A stretch of DNA of 64,000 nt from an uncultured Sinobacteraceae bacterium (lineage in GTDB: Bacteria; Pseudomonadota; Gammaproteobacteria; Nevskiales; Nevskiaceae): positions 1 through 64,000 of the forward strand of contig CAIJRD010000017.1 of assembly GCA_903822975.1 (NCBI GenBank), read 5' to 3'. The notes beneath the pieces are model-generated. The model was not told the DNA's origin, did no database searches, and was given only the letters and a program-made list of their open reading frames with translations. Made by a program: the position numbers and the translations under genes. This document shows, in pieces, positions 9,211 through 17,965 of this stretch (position 1 is its first letter; each line of letters opens with the position of its first letter).

Positions 9211-9699
9211 ATGAAATACGAGGAGCGCCAGGACTTCGACGCACCCTGGGAGACGGTTCGCAAGATGTTTGGCGATCCGGCCTACTTCGAAAAGAAGGGC
9301 AAGATGCTCAAGCGCATGGATCTCACCATTCTGGAACACGAGAAGAAGGGCGAGCACTTCCGCATCCGTTTCGCCTTCGACGAAAAGCCGACCATCGAAC
9401 TGCCTTCGTTCGCGCAGCGCTTCGTCGACAAGAAAGCACACATCATCGAAGAGGATCGCTGGGACCTGAAAGCACGAACCGGCAAGCTGAACATCGAATT
9501 GCAGGGCCTGCCGGTGAAGCTGTCGGCCGATATGAAGGTGCACGATACCGAGCGCGGTTGCGTCAACGTGATCAGCTGGGAAATCAAATGCTCGGTGCCG
9601 CTGCTGGGCGGCAAACTGGAGAAGCTGATCGCGCAGGACATCGCGTTCAAGTCGAAGGATGATCTGGCCGCATCGCGCAGCTTGTTGAAAAAGTACTGA
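9211..9699 (+). CDS. DUF2505 (START-like) family protein
   Basis: A 162-residue protein starting at ATG with AAGGA ten bases upstream. It fits the DUF2505 family, which belongs to the START/SRPBCC-like hydrophobic-ligand-binding folds. It opens with MKYEERQDFDAPWETVRKMFGDPAYFEKK, the usual strand plus helix, and ends with a long helix (KLEKLIAQDIAFKSKDDLAASRSLL). There is no signal peptide, so it is probably cytoplasmic. The ligand is unknown. Its place between a LolA-like DUF1329 protein and a small membrane protein suggests a lipidic ligand, but that is inference. Confidence 0.82.
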   Translation: MKYEERQDFDAPWETVRKMFGDPAYFEKKGKMLKRMDLTILEHEKKGEHFRIRFAFDEKPTIELPSFAQRFVDKKAHIIEEDRWDLKARTGKLNIELQGLPVKLSADMKVHDTERGCVNVISWEIKCSVPLLGGKLEKLIAQDIAFKSKDDLAASRSLLKKY

Positions 9700-9720
9700 A
9701 CAGCGCCCACAGTGCTGGGC

Positions 9721-9948
9721 ATGAATAACGACGAGTCAAAGCCGCTACCGCGTAAGTTGACGTTCCTGCAGACCGTCGCCAGCGTAATGGCCTCGTTCTT
9801 CGGCGTGCAGAGCCGCGCCAATCGCGAGCGCGATTTCACGCAGGGCGATCCGCTCGCGTTCATCGCCGTCGGTATCGGCGCGACGGTGCTTTTCGTGTTG
9901 ACCATGTTCGGCATCGTCAAGCTGGTGCTGCACTTCGCCACGCATTGA
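9721..9948 (+). CDS. DUF2970 small membrane protein
   Basis: A 75-residue protein (MNNDESKPLPRKLTFLQ...). It contains the DUF2970 signature: VMASFFGVQSRANRERDFTQGDPLAFIAVGI followed by one transmembrane helix (GIGATVLFVLTMFGIVKLVL). An in-frame GTG at 9712 is an alternative start; no good ribosome-binding site is visible for either. It begins 21 bases after the DUF2505 stop and is probably co-transcribed. Function unknown; inner-membrane location expected. Confidence 0.82.
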   Translation: MNNDESKPLPRKLTFLQTVASVMASFFGVQSRANRERDFTQGDPLAFIAVGIGATVLFVLTMFGIVKLVLHFATH

Positions 9949-10132
9949 GACTGCCGCTGAGCGCGGATGCCGGTTTGCATTCGCGACTCACACGATGGTG
10001 CATGCGCTGTTCGCAGCGATTGCTTCGCGCAGATCAGTGATTTCAGCGTTCGGGCCGGCGCGAAGTACGCCGTACATTCAAACCAAAAAGCGGTAAGGTG
10101 AATCCCATCCTATTGATCAGGAGGGATCGCTC

Positions 10133-11944
10133 ATGTCGATTGCAAGGAAGCGGACGTCGCTGCGGCTGATTCGCACGACCTTGTGTGTCGCGATGCTCGT
10201 TGCGGCACTCGGTGGAATGTCGCAGCCGGCCCGCGCCGCGCTGGAAACACCGGCCTGGGTCCAGGAAAGTAATCAGGATGCGCAGCTGCTGCTGCAAGTG
10301 ATTGCGCAATTCTCGCCCGAGCGCGCCGCGGCCCTGGGTGTGGAAGGCTACGACGAGCAAATCGTCGATCTGAAGCCGCAAGTCTATGAGCGCAGCCAAG
10401 CGGCATTTCAGCAGGCGCAGTCGGCGCTGCAGGCGAAACTGGCGTCCACGCGCGATCCGCAGGTGCAGCAGGATCTGCAGATCATGATCGCCAAGACGCA
10501 GCAGATGCTTGCGCACAATCAGCTCGAGCACGATCTGCTGCTGCCCTACGACAGCGCTGCGCAAATCGTGTTCAGTGGCTTGCATGCCGCGCTCGATCCG
10601 CGCGTGCCCAAGGCGCGTCAGGCGGCGGCGCTGGTGCGCCTGCGGCGCTATGCGGGCCTTGAGCCGGGCACGACGTCGATCGCACAACTGGCACGCGAGC
10701 GCAGCGAGGAACGCTTTGGCGAGAAAAATCTTGTCGGTCCGTATCGCGCCGAGGTCGAGCAAAACCTGGCCGATTCGCCGCGACTGCTCGAAGGTATCCG
10801 CCAGCTGTTCGTCGCCAGCGGCCTGAGCGGGTACGAGGCGCCATTGAAAACGCTGGGTCAGCAAATTGCCGACTATGATCGCTGGACGCGCAAGCAGATC
10901 CTGCCGCGTGCGCGCAGCGACAACAAACTTCCGCCGGCTTTATATGCCGACAATCTGCGTCAGATCGGCGTGCCGATCGCACCCGAGGAATTGATTCGCC
11001 GCGCGCTACTGTCGTTCGCCGAACTACGCAATGAAATGCGCGCGCTGGCGCCGTTGGTGGCGAAGGAGAAGGGCTACAGCGTTACCGACTATCGCGACGT
11101 CGTGCGCGAGCTGAAGAAAACGCAACTCGCAGGCGATGCGATCCTGCCGCTTTACCAGCAGCGGCTCGCGGCAATCGAAGAGATCTTGCGGCGCGAGCAC
11201 GAAGTCACCGTGCCGGCGCGCAGCGCTGTGATTCGTCTCGCCAGCGAGGCGGAATCCGCGCAGCAGCCCGCACCGCACATGAGTCCGCCGCGCTTGATCG
11301 GCAACACCGGCGAGTACGGCGAATTCGTATTGCCGCTGAAGACGCCGGGCGCACCCGGCGAGAAAGACCTGAGTACCGACGACTTCACGTTCGAAGCGGG
11401 CTCCTGGACCTTGACCGCACACGAAGCCAGGCCCGGCCACGAGCTGCAGTTCTCGGCGATGATTGAACAGGGTGTGTCGATCGCGCGTGCGGTGTTCGCG
11501 TTCAACAGCGTCAACGTCGAAGGTTGGGGCTTGTATTCGGAAGCGGAGATGAAGCCGTACTTTCCGCTCGATGGTCAGCTGATCGTATTGCAGCTGCGCA
11601 TGCTGCGCGCAGCGCGCGCGTTCCTCGATCCGATGGTGAATCTCGGCCAGATCACGCCGGCGCAGGTCAAGCAATTCCTGATGGAACAGGTGGTGTTGTC
11701 CGAAGGTTTCGCAAAGGAAGAAACCGACCGTTTCACGTTCCGCTCTCCGGGCCAGGCCACCGCTTATTTCTACGGCTACCAGGCGATCATGGAAACGCGG
11801 CAGCGCGCCGAGATGGCGCTCGGCGACCAGTTCAACAAACAGCACTTCCACGACTTCGTGCTGGCGCAAGGCCTGTTGCCGCCGGAGCTGTTGCAGAAAG
11901 CCGTACTCGAGCGATTCGTGCCGGCCGAACTGGCGGCGAAGTAG
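10133..11944 (+). CDS. Exported DUF885 family protein (putative metal-dependent hydrolase)
   Basis: A 603-residue DUF885 protein. The ATG has AGGAGGG nine bases upstream. A signal peptide is visible (residues 1-35, ending QPARA). The family's metal-site motif appears as TAHEARPGHELQF near residue 428, and the downstream EGWGLYSE motif near 463. These resemble the HExxH-type helix and third ligand of gluzincin-like peptidases, and DUF885 proteins are predicted zinc hydrolases, perhaps carboxypeptidases. No substrate can be read from the context. It stands alone, with a strong hairpin just after its stop. Confidence 0.87.
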   Translation: MSIARKRTSLRLIRTTLCVAMLVAALGGMSQPARAALETPAWVQESNQDAQLLLQVIAQFSPERAAALGVEGYDEQIVDLKPQVYERSQAAFQQAQSALQAKLASTRDPQVQQDLQIMIAKTQQMLAHNQLEHDLLLPYDSAAQIVFSGLHAALDPRVPKARQAAALVRLRRYAGLEPGTTSIAQLARERSEERFGEKNLVGPYRAEVEQNLADSPRLLEGIRQLFVASGLSGYEAPLKTLGQQIADYDRWTRKQILPRARSDNKLPPALYADNLRQIGVPIAPEELIRRALLSFAELRNEMRALAPLVAKEKGYSVTDYRDVVRELKKTQLAGDAILPLYQQRLAAIEEILRREHEVTVPARSAVIRLASEAESAQQPAPHMSPPRLIGNTGEYGEFVLPLKTPGAPGEKDLSTDDFTFEAGSWTLTAHEARPGHELQFSAMIEQGVSIARAVFAFNSVNVEGWGLYSEAEMKPYFPLDGQLIVLQLRMLRAARAFLDPMVNLGQITPAQVKQFLMEQVVLSEGFAKEETDRFTFRSPGQATAYFYGYQAIMETRQRAEMALGDQFNKQHFHDFVLAQGLLPPELLQKAVLERFVPAELAAK

Positions 11945-11952
11945 ATCGGCAA

Positions 11953-11981
11953 CGGCGAGCCGTCGCGATGGCGGCTCGCCG
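11953..11981 (+). terminator. Strong hairpin after DUF885 gene, without T-tract
   Basis: A perfect 10-bp stem (CGGCGAGCCG with CGGCTCGCCG) and a nine-base loop, eight bases past the stop. The outer GCAA/TTGC can extend it across a bulge. It lacks a T-run, so it may be a 3'-end protector or a weak terminator. Confidence 0.5.
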
Positions 11982-12112
11982 ATGTTGCTCTCCGAAGAGC
12001 GTCTTAGCGCAGCCGCATTTTCGTTCGCGACCTCGCTCGGGTGAGTCGCGGGACGAACGCTTGCGCACTAGGTTTCCATGCAACGCGTGCGCGAGCTTGA
12101 AATCATGCAACG

Positions 12113-12198
12113 GTTGAATCGTTGAATCGTTGACGCCTTGCAAGCGTTAAAGCGTTAAAGCGTTAAAGCGTTAAATCGTCAAAGCGCTAAAGCGTTCG
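12113..12198. repeat. 8-bp tandem repeats in the 11945-12351 spacer
   Basis: Three units of GTTGAATC (third degenerate, 12113-12136) are followed by seven units of the 8-mer AGCGTTAA (12143-12198), the first four perfect and the last three diverged. Looser copies of GCGTT continue to about 12230. The roughly 400-base spacer holds no gene that I can support. Confidence 0.85.
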
Positions 12199-12351
12199 AG
12201 CATCGAGGCGTTCATGCGGTCAGGCGTTACATCTCAAACGTCGAGATTCGAACTTCGCACTCGGATTATCGAGCGGCGCGCGTAGCGTTCGACGATTGCC
12301 CTTCAGCCATCGCGGCGAACGCAGGCACGAGCTTCGCGCACGGCGCGTTCT

Positions 12352-12888
12352 TCAGCGATTCGGCGTCTCCGCGCTCCCACAATCGGCGCGCAGCCATTTG
12401 CCCGAGAACGTCGTCGTGGTCGCTACCACGCCGTCGAGTTTCGATACGCCTTTGAAGGTCAGCGTGCCGTCATATCGCTTGTCGTCGACGTAGGTCGATT
12501 CGAAGTGCCCCTTGCCCTTGGTGTCGCCGGAGCAGATGAGATCACCGCTATAGGTGAGCCCTTGCTTATGGATGTTCAGGATCTGGCAACTGGCATCGTT
12601 CTGCGGCGGCGTTGGTGGCTGATCGTCGGCGGCCTGCGCCGCGGAAATGCAGACATCCGAGGTCACCGGTTCACCGAACGGCAGCATCATGCCGAGCAAG
12701 CGCATCTGCGCGATCTGCTCCGGTGGAATCTTCGGGCCGCCCTGCTCGAAATCGATCTGGGTGGTGATCGCCCACAGGCCTGGACGACCGTGTGACCACA
12801 CCGGCTCTGCAGCCGACGCGCCGCTTGCGCTCTGCGTGGCCACCAGGCCCGCGGCTACGATCCAGCACAGAGTCGTCTGTGTACGCAT
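12352..12888 (-). CDS. DUF3617 family exported protein (second of a pair)
   Basis: A 178-residue protein with a signal peptide (MRTQTTLCWIVAAGLVATQSASGASA) and the DUF3617 layout. PGLWAITTQIDFEQGG is followed by a first Cys in TSDVCISA. Further on come CQILNIHKQGLTYSGDLICSG, the acidic/aromatic strands GHFESTYVDDKRYDGTLTF, and a final Cys (RADCGS). Family proteins are periplasmic, beta-rich, of unknown function, with conserved disulfides. Its ATG overlaps the TGA of the preceding paralog, so translation is coupled. Confidence 0.82.
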   Translation of the reverse strand: MRTQTTLCWIVAAGLVATQSASGASAAEPVWSHGRPGLWAITTQIDFEQGGPKIPPEQIAQMRLLGMMLPFGEPVTSDVCISAAQAADDQPPTPPQNDASCQILNIHKQGLTYSGDLICSGDTKGKGHFESTYVDDKRYDGTLTFKGVSKLDGVVATTTTFSGKWLRADCGSAETPNR

Positions 12889-13451
12889 CAGGAGCCTGCC
12901 GGGCAGGTGGGTGCCAGCCAGCGGCCGCTGACGGTGCCGGCGAGTTGCAGCGGCAGCAGATTGTCGCCGAACAACTGATGCGTACCGTTGAATGTGAACC
13001 TGCCGTGGTAGTGCGTGGCGTTGTCGAACACCACATCGACCGTGCCCGAACCGGAACCGGTTTCATCGGCGCAGACCAGTTTCAGGCTGAGGCCCTTGCT
13101 GGTCAGCCGTACATCTTCCTTGCGACAGGCCGGTAGCTGATCGTTGCCGGGTGCGCCGATGCTGGCAATATTCTGCGGCGTTACGCAGAGACGTTCGCTG
13201 CTGCCGTTGCCGTTGACTTGCACGCCGGCTTGGCGCGCCTGGTCGAGCAGGAACTCCGGCACCTGGAAGTCCTCACCGTTGAGCGTCTGCTGGTGATCCT
13301 GCTGCCACAATCCGGAACGCAGCGGCGGCGCGCCGGTAACGCCTTGCCCGACCGGTGCGGCGTGGACGCCGAAAGCCAACAGGCTCGCGAGCAGCGTCAC
13401 CCGACGTGCGCCGATGCAGGCGGAACCCAACTCGACATATGAAGTGCTCAT
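12888..13451 (-). CDS. DUF3617 family exported protein (first of a pair)
   Basis: A 187-residue DUF3617 paralog. I start it at ATG 13451 (MSTSYVELGSACIGARRVTL), which gives a hydrophobic leader ending FGVHA before APVGQGV. The open frame extends 66 codons further upstream, but that part only translates an 18-bp DNA repeat into a Trp/Cys/Arg repeat and is unlikely to be coding. The mature domain contains RSGLWQQDHQQTL, a Cys at SERLCVTPQ, CRKEDVRLTSKGLSLKLVC, GRFTFNGTHQLFG and a terminal Cys (APTCPAGS). It overlaps the next gene (TGATG). Confidence 0.78.
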   Translation of the reverse strand: MSTSYVELGSACIGARRVTLLASLLAFGVHAAPVGQGVTGAPPLRSGLWQQDHQQTLNGEDFQVPEFLLDQARQAGVQVNGNGSSERLCVTPQNIASIGAPGNDQLPACRKEDVRLTSKGLSLKLVCADETGSGSGTVDVVFDNATHYHGRFTFNGTHQLFGDNLLPLQLAGTVSGRWLAPTCPAGS

Positions 13452-13546
13452 GCGAGCTAGTCTACCCAACCGCATCCGCATGCATTCGAGTAAGTCCCGG
13501 ATGCGCAGGTTTGAACCTCGGTTCCGGCCAATATCATCAGCCCACA

Positions 13547-13636
13547 TCCGCTGGCGACTCCAAATCCACTGGCAACGCCAAATCCACTGGCAACGCCAAA
13601 TCCACTGGCAACGCCAAATCCACTGGCAACGCCAAA
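13547..13636. repeat. Five tandem copies of an 18-bp repeat
   Basis: Unit TCCACTGGCAACGCCAAA: four perfect copies (13565-13636) preceded by one diverged copy (13547-13564). It lies between the DUF3617 pair and mutS, in the 5' flank of the DUF3617 operon. There are no spacers between the units, so it is not a CRISPR. Confidence 0.92.
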
Positions 13637-13773
13637 GCCACATCCTCATTCAAATCGAACGCCGGGATTTGCCGCGCTTGCCTGCGCAGACGTGAATTGC
13701 CTGCTGACCTTGGCTTGGCCGTTGGATGCCTGCGCAAGCAAGCATCGCGCGGTGTGTCGACCGCGCCGCTGCT

Positions 13774-16389
13774 TCAGCGATTACGATTGCGATCGAGCTC
13801 GCGCGCGCGCTTCAGTTCGTACAAAGCCTCGAGCGCAGCACGCGGTGTGAGCTGATCCGGATCGAGTTGGTCGAGCATCCGCTGCGATGCCGGTTCAAGC
13901 ACTTCGAACAGCGGCAGTTCCGGTTGATGGGCGGGCACGCGACGCGGGGTCTGGCTGCCGCGTTCGAATTCGCTCAGCAGCGCGCGCGCACGCGCGGTCA
14001 CCGTGGCCGGTACGCCAGCGAGTGCGGCGACTTGCAAACCGTAGCTGCGATTCGCCGGGCCCGGCTGCACGCGATGCAGGAAGACCAGTTGCGGGCCGTC
14101 AGCAGACGCATACTCGGCGGCGTCCAGATGAACGTTGGCAACGCCCTCGATCTCGGCCGCCAACGCAGTCAGTTCGAAGTAGTGCGTTGCGAACAGCGTG
14201 AACGCACGCGAGCCGCTGGCGAGATGCTCGGCGCAGGCGCGCGCCAGCGCCAGACCATCGTAAGTCGAGGTGCCGCGGCCAACTTCGTCCATCAGCACCA
14301 GACTGTTGGCGCTGGCGTTGTGCAGGATATTGGCGGTTTCGCTCATCTCGACCATGAAGGTCGAACGTGCGCCGGCGAGATCGTCGGCGGCGCCGATGCG
14401 CGTGAAGATGCGGTCGGTCGGGCCGATGCACGCGCGCTCGGCCGGCACGAAGCAGCCGGCATGCGCCAGCAGCACGATCAACGCGGTCTGTCGCATGAAG
14501 GTGCTCTTGCCGCCCATGTTTGGGCCGGTGATCACCAGCAGCCGGCGCGCGTCGTCCAGGCACAGGTCATTCGCTACAAAATCGGTAGTCAGCGTTGCTT
14601 CGACCACCGGATGACGGCCGCCGCGAATCTCGTATCCGGCGCGCTCGCTCATCTCGGGGCGCGTCCAGCGCAGCGCCGCAGCGCGTTCGGCGTAGGCGGT
14701 CAGCGCATCGAGTTCGGCAATCGCGGCGGCTGCGTCCTGCAGTGTGGCGAGTTCGCCTGCGAGTTGGTCGAGGAGTGTGTCGTACAACTGCTTCTCGCGC
14801 GCCAGCGCCCGATCGCGCGCGCTCAGCACTTTCTGCTCGAACTGTTTCAGTTCCTCGGTGATGTAACGCTCGGCATTGGTCAGCGTTTGCCGGCGCAGAT
14901 AATCGGCCGGCACGCGCGCGCTGTGCAGCTTGCTGACTTCGATGAAGTAACCCTGCACGCGGTTGTAGCCGACCTTGAGCGTGTCGATGCCGGCGCGCGC
15001 GCGTTCGCGGGTTTCCAGGTCGGCGAGAAAGCCGTCGGCGTTCTGCGAAAGACCGCGCAGCTCGTCGAGTTCGGCATCGCAGCCGCTGCGGAACACGCCG
15101 CCATCGCGGATGGTCAGCGGCAATTCCTCGGCAAGCATGCGCTGTAGCTGTGCGGCCAGCGTCGCGTGCTCGCCCAGACGCGCGGTGATCTGCAGCAGCA
15201 TCGGTGCTTCGATCGGCGCCAGCGCTTCGCGCACCGACGGCAGTGCTGCGAGGCTGTTGCCGAGTCCCGCGAGATCGCGCGGCCGCGCCGAGCGCAGCGC
15301 GATGCGCGCGAGAATGCGTTCGACGTCGGCGATCGGCCGCAGCGCGGATCGCACGGTGTTCACCGCATCGGCATCGAGCAGCGCGCCGAGTGCATCGTGA
15401 CGCGCTTCGATGACTCCGCGCGTGCGCAGCGGCCGCGCCAGCCAGCGCGCCAGTTGGCGGCTGCCCATCGCCGTGGTGCAGGTATCGAGCAGGCCCAGCA
15501 GCGTGTGTGCCTGCGCGTTGGCGGCGCTGTCGTTCAGCGGCCGGTCGATCTCCAGATTGCGTCGTGTCGCAGGGTCGAGAATCAGCGTGTCGCCGGGCGA
15601 TTCGACGCGCAGGCCGCTGAGATGGCCCGCGCGCGCCTTCTGGGTTTCCTGCACGTACTGCAGCAAGGCACCGGCGGCGCCGAGTGCCGCGCTCAGATCC
15701 TCGGCGCCGAAGCCGCGCAGGTCGCGCGTGGCGAACTGTTCGGTCAGCAGCCGGCGTGCGGAGGCCAGATCGAAATGCCAGGGCGGACGATTGCACACCG
15801 GCAGGCCGGCGAGGGCGGCGCTGCCGAGCGCAAAGTCTTCCGGCACCAATAACTCGCTCGGCGCGAGACGATGGATCTCGGCCTGCCAGTCGCCTTCGCT
15901 GTGCGTCTCCAGCACGCTGAAGCGACCCGATGACAGTTCAATCCACGCCAGACCATAGCGTCCCTGCGCGGCGCAGGCGGCGGCGAGCAGGCTCTGCGCG
16001 CGCGGATCGAGCAGGGCTTCATCGGTGGCGGTGCCGGGCGTGACGATGCGCACCACCTCGCGCCGCACCGGGCCTTTTTCGGCGCCGACTTCGCCGACCT
16101 GCTCGGCGATTGCCGCCGACTCGCCGGCACGCAGCAGGCGCGCAAGATAGTTGTCGAGCTGGTGATGCGGCACGCCGGCCATCACCACCGGTGCGCCGGC
16201 GGATTCGCCGCGCTTGGTCAACGTGATGTTGAGCAGCCGCGCGGCCTTGCGCGCGTCGTCGTAGAACAGCTCGTAGAAGTCGCCCATCCGGTACAGCAGC
16301 AGCGTCTGCGGGAACTGCGCCTTGATCGCAAGGTACTGCTGCATCATCGGCGTATGCCCGGCGAAATCGCCGGCGGGAGTCGCGGTCAT
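13774..16389 (-). CDS. mutS: DNA mismatch repair protein MutS
   Basis: An 871-residue MutS, close to the usual 850-860. It recognises base mismatches as a dimer and signals MutL using ATP. Residues 14-50 ([32 protein letters not shown]) are the mismatch-binding N-terminal domain, including the Phe-x-Glu-type FYELF wedge. The ATPase carries Walker [11 protein letters not shown] (about 620) and the Walker B/signature [14 protein letters not shown] (about 700). The C-terminus keeps the helix-turn-helix dimerisation region. I chose ATG 16389 because it leaves the normal short leader; the frame is open further upstream with no family match. Divergent from the DAHP synthase gene. Confidence 0.96.
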   Translation of the reverse strand: MTATPAGDFAGHTPMMQQYLAIKAQFPQTLLLYRMGDFYELFYDDARKAARLLNITLTKRGESAGAPVVMAGVPHHQLDNYLARLLRAGESAAIAEQVGEVGAEKGPVRREVVRIVTPGTATDEALLDPRAQSLLAAACAAQGRYGLAWIELSSGRFSVLETHSEGDWQAEIHRLAPSELLVPEDFALGSAALAGLPVCNRPPWHFDLASARRLLTEQFATRDLRGFGAEDLSAALGAAGALLQYVQETQKARAGHLSGLRVESPGDTLILDPATRRNLEIDRPLNDSAANAQAHTLLGLLDTCTTAMGSRQLARWLARPLRTRGVIEARHDALGALLDADAVNTVRSALRPIADVERILARIALRSARPRDLAGLGNSLAALPSVREALAPIEAPMLLQITARLGEHATLAAQLQRMLAEELPLTIRDGGVFRSGCDAELDELRGLSQNADGFLADLETRERARAGIDTLKVGYNRVQGYFIEVSKLHSARVPADYLRRQTLTNAERYITEELKQFEQKVLSARDRALAREKQLYDTLLDQLAGELATLQDAAAAIAELDALTAYAERAAALRWTRPEMSERAGYEIRGGRHPVVEATLTTDFVANDLCLDDARRLLVITGPNMGGKSTFMRQTALIVLLAHAGCFVPAERACIGPTDRIFTRIGAADDLAGARSTFMVEMSETANILHNASANSLVLMDEVGRGTSTYDGLALARACAEHLASGSRAFTLFATHYFELTALAAEIEGVANVHLDAAEYASADGPQLVFLHRVQPGPANRSYGLQVAALAGVPATVTARARALLSEFERGSQTPRRVPAHQPELPLFEVLEPASQRMLDQLDPDQLTPRAALEALYELKRARELDRNRNR

Positions 16390-16510
16390 GGGCAACGAGG
16401 GGGGCGAGTTACGGGGCTTGGGCGAGGCAATTCGGCGACGAGCGTGAGCGGTTGATTCAGGCAGAGGACTTATACTGCGCACCCTCATTATCACCCGGGT
16501 ATCTGCCGTC

Positions 16511-17899
16511 GTGAGTGCCGCCGCCGTCAACGCCACCTCCGCCTCCGCCGACCGCGGCGCCGCCGGCTGGCACCCGCAAAGCTGGCAGGCGAAGACTGCG
16601 ATCCAGCAACCGCAGTATCCGGATGCCGCCGCACTCGAAGTCGCGCTGACCGAACTCGCGCGCCTGCCGCCGCTGGTCACGAGCTGGGAAGTCAACGCCC
16701 TGAAGGCGCAGCTGGCACAGGCGCAGGCCGGCAAGCGCTTCGTGCTGCAGGGCGGCGACTGTGCCGAGAGCTTCGCCGACTGCGAGTCCGGCATCATCGC
16801 CAACCGGCTCAAGGTGCTGCTGCAGATGAGCCTGGTGCTGGTGCACGGTCTGCGTCAGCCGGTGCTGCGTATCGGCCGCTTCGCCGGGCAATACGCGAAG
16901 CCGCGTTCGACCGATAGCGAAACGCGCGACGGTGTGACGCTGCCGAGCTATCGCGGTGATCTGGTCAATGCGCCGGACTTCACGCCGGCCGCGCGCATTC
17001 CCGATCCGCAGCGCCTGCTTACCGCGCATGCACGCTCGGCGATGACGATGAACTTCGTTCGTGGCCTGATCGATGGCGGCTTCGCCGACCTGCATCATCC
17101 CGAATACTGGAATCTCGACTGGGCGCAGAACGCGACGCGCATCGCCGAGTACCGCAGCCGCGTCGATGCCATCGGCGAGTCGCTGCGCTTCATGGAAACG
17201 CTGGCAGGTCAGACCATCGGCGACTTCAACCGCGTGGATTTCTACACCGCGCACGAAGCGCTGCTGCTGTGTGCGGAAGCCGCACAGACGCGCCAGGTGC
17301 CGCGTCAGCCGGGCTGGTACAACCTGTCGACGCACTTCCCGTGGATCGGCATGCGCACCGCCGCCATCGACGGCGCGCACGTCGAGTACTTCCGTGGCAT
17401 CCGCAATCCGATCGGCGTCAAGGTCGCACCCGGCATGAGTGCGGAATGGGTGCAGGAACTCTGCGCGATTCTCAATCCGGACAATGAGCCGGGACGCCTG
17501 ACGCTGATTCACCGCATGGGTGCGGGCAAGATCGAGCAGCATCTGCCGACGCTGATCGAATCGGTGCGCGCCAAAGGCCATCAGGTGCTGTGGATCTGCG
17601 ATCCGATGCATGGCAATACGCAGACCGCCGGCAACGGCTTCAAGACGCGACGCTTCGACGACATCCTGCGCGAAGTGGAGTTGTCGTTCGCGATCCATCG
17701 CGCTTGCGGGTCCAGACTCGGCGGCGTGCATCTGGAGCTGACCGGCGAAGACGTCACCGAATGTCTCGGCGGTGCGCGCGACCTCACCGAGGACGACCTG
17801 CATCGCGCGTATCGCACCGCGGTCGATCCGCGGCTCAACTACGAGCAGGCACTGGAACTCGCGCTGCGCATCGTGTCGATCGAGGCGCCGACGAAGTAG
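16511..17899 (+). CDS. Class II 3-deoxy-7-phosphoheptulonate (DAHP) synthase
   Basis: A 462-residue class II (plant/AroG-Mtb type) DAHP synthase, the first step of the shikimate pathway: phosphoenolpyruvate plus erythrose 4-phosphate. Family motifs seen include [18 protein letters not shown], the metal-ligand Cys in [13 protein letters not shown] (about 83), [26 protein letters not shown], and [12 protein letters not shown] with the catalytic-site His. The [13 protein letters not shown] segment lies near the C-terminus. It begins with GTG 16511. The 121-base gap to divergent mutS holds a possible -10 box TATACT at 16471, but no matching -35. Confidence 0.95.
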   Translation: MSAAAVNATSASADRGAAGWHPQSWQAKTAIQQPQYPDAAALEVALTELARLPPLVTSWEVNALKAQLAQAQAGKRFVLQGGDCAESFADCESGIIANRLKVLLQMSLVLVHGLRQPVLRIGRFAGQYAKPRSTDSETRDGVTLPSYRGDLVNAPDFTPAARIPDPQRLLTAHARSAMTMNFVRGLIDGGFADLHHPEYWNLDWAQNATRIAEYRSRVDAIGESLRFMETLAGQTIGDFNRVDFYTAHEALLLCAEAAQTRQVPRQPGWYNLSTHFPWIGMRTAAIDGAHVEYFRGIRNPIGVKVAPGMSAEWVQELCAILNPDNEPGRLTLIHRMGAGKIEQHLPTLIESVRAKGHQVLWICDPMHGNTQTAGNGFKTRRFDDILREVELSFAIHRACGSRLGGVHLELTGEDVTECLGGARDLTEDDLHRAYRTAVDPRLNYEQALELALRIVSIEAPTK

Positions 17900-17965
17900 G
17901 AGTGGTGCGGATCGCGCTGCTGAATCGGTAGCTCGTGTGCTGGGCCTGCTGGCGCCGAGACCGTA

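Noticed and set aside
13547..13636. CRISPR-like array
   Set aside because: Units are contiguous, with no spacers, only 18 bp, and no cas genes are present.
13452..13649. N-terminal extension of the first DUF3617 protein made of repeated Trp/Cys/Arg hexapeptides
   Set aside because: It merely translates the 18-bp DNA repeat, lacks a ribosome-binding site and would sit in front of a normal signal peptide.
16441..16480. Sigma-70 promoter for the DAHP synthase gene at TATACT
   Set aside because: Good -10 but no acceptable -35 at 16-18 bases; not listed as a promoter.
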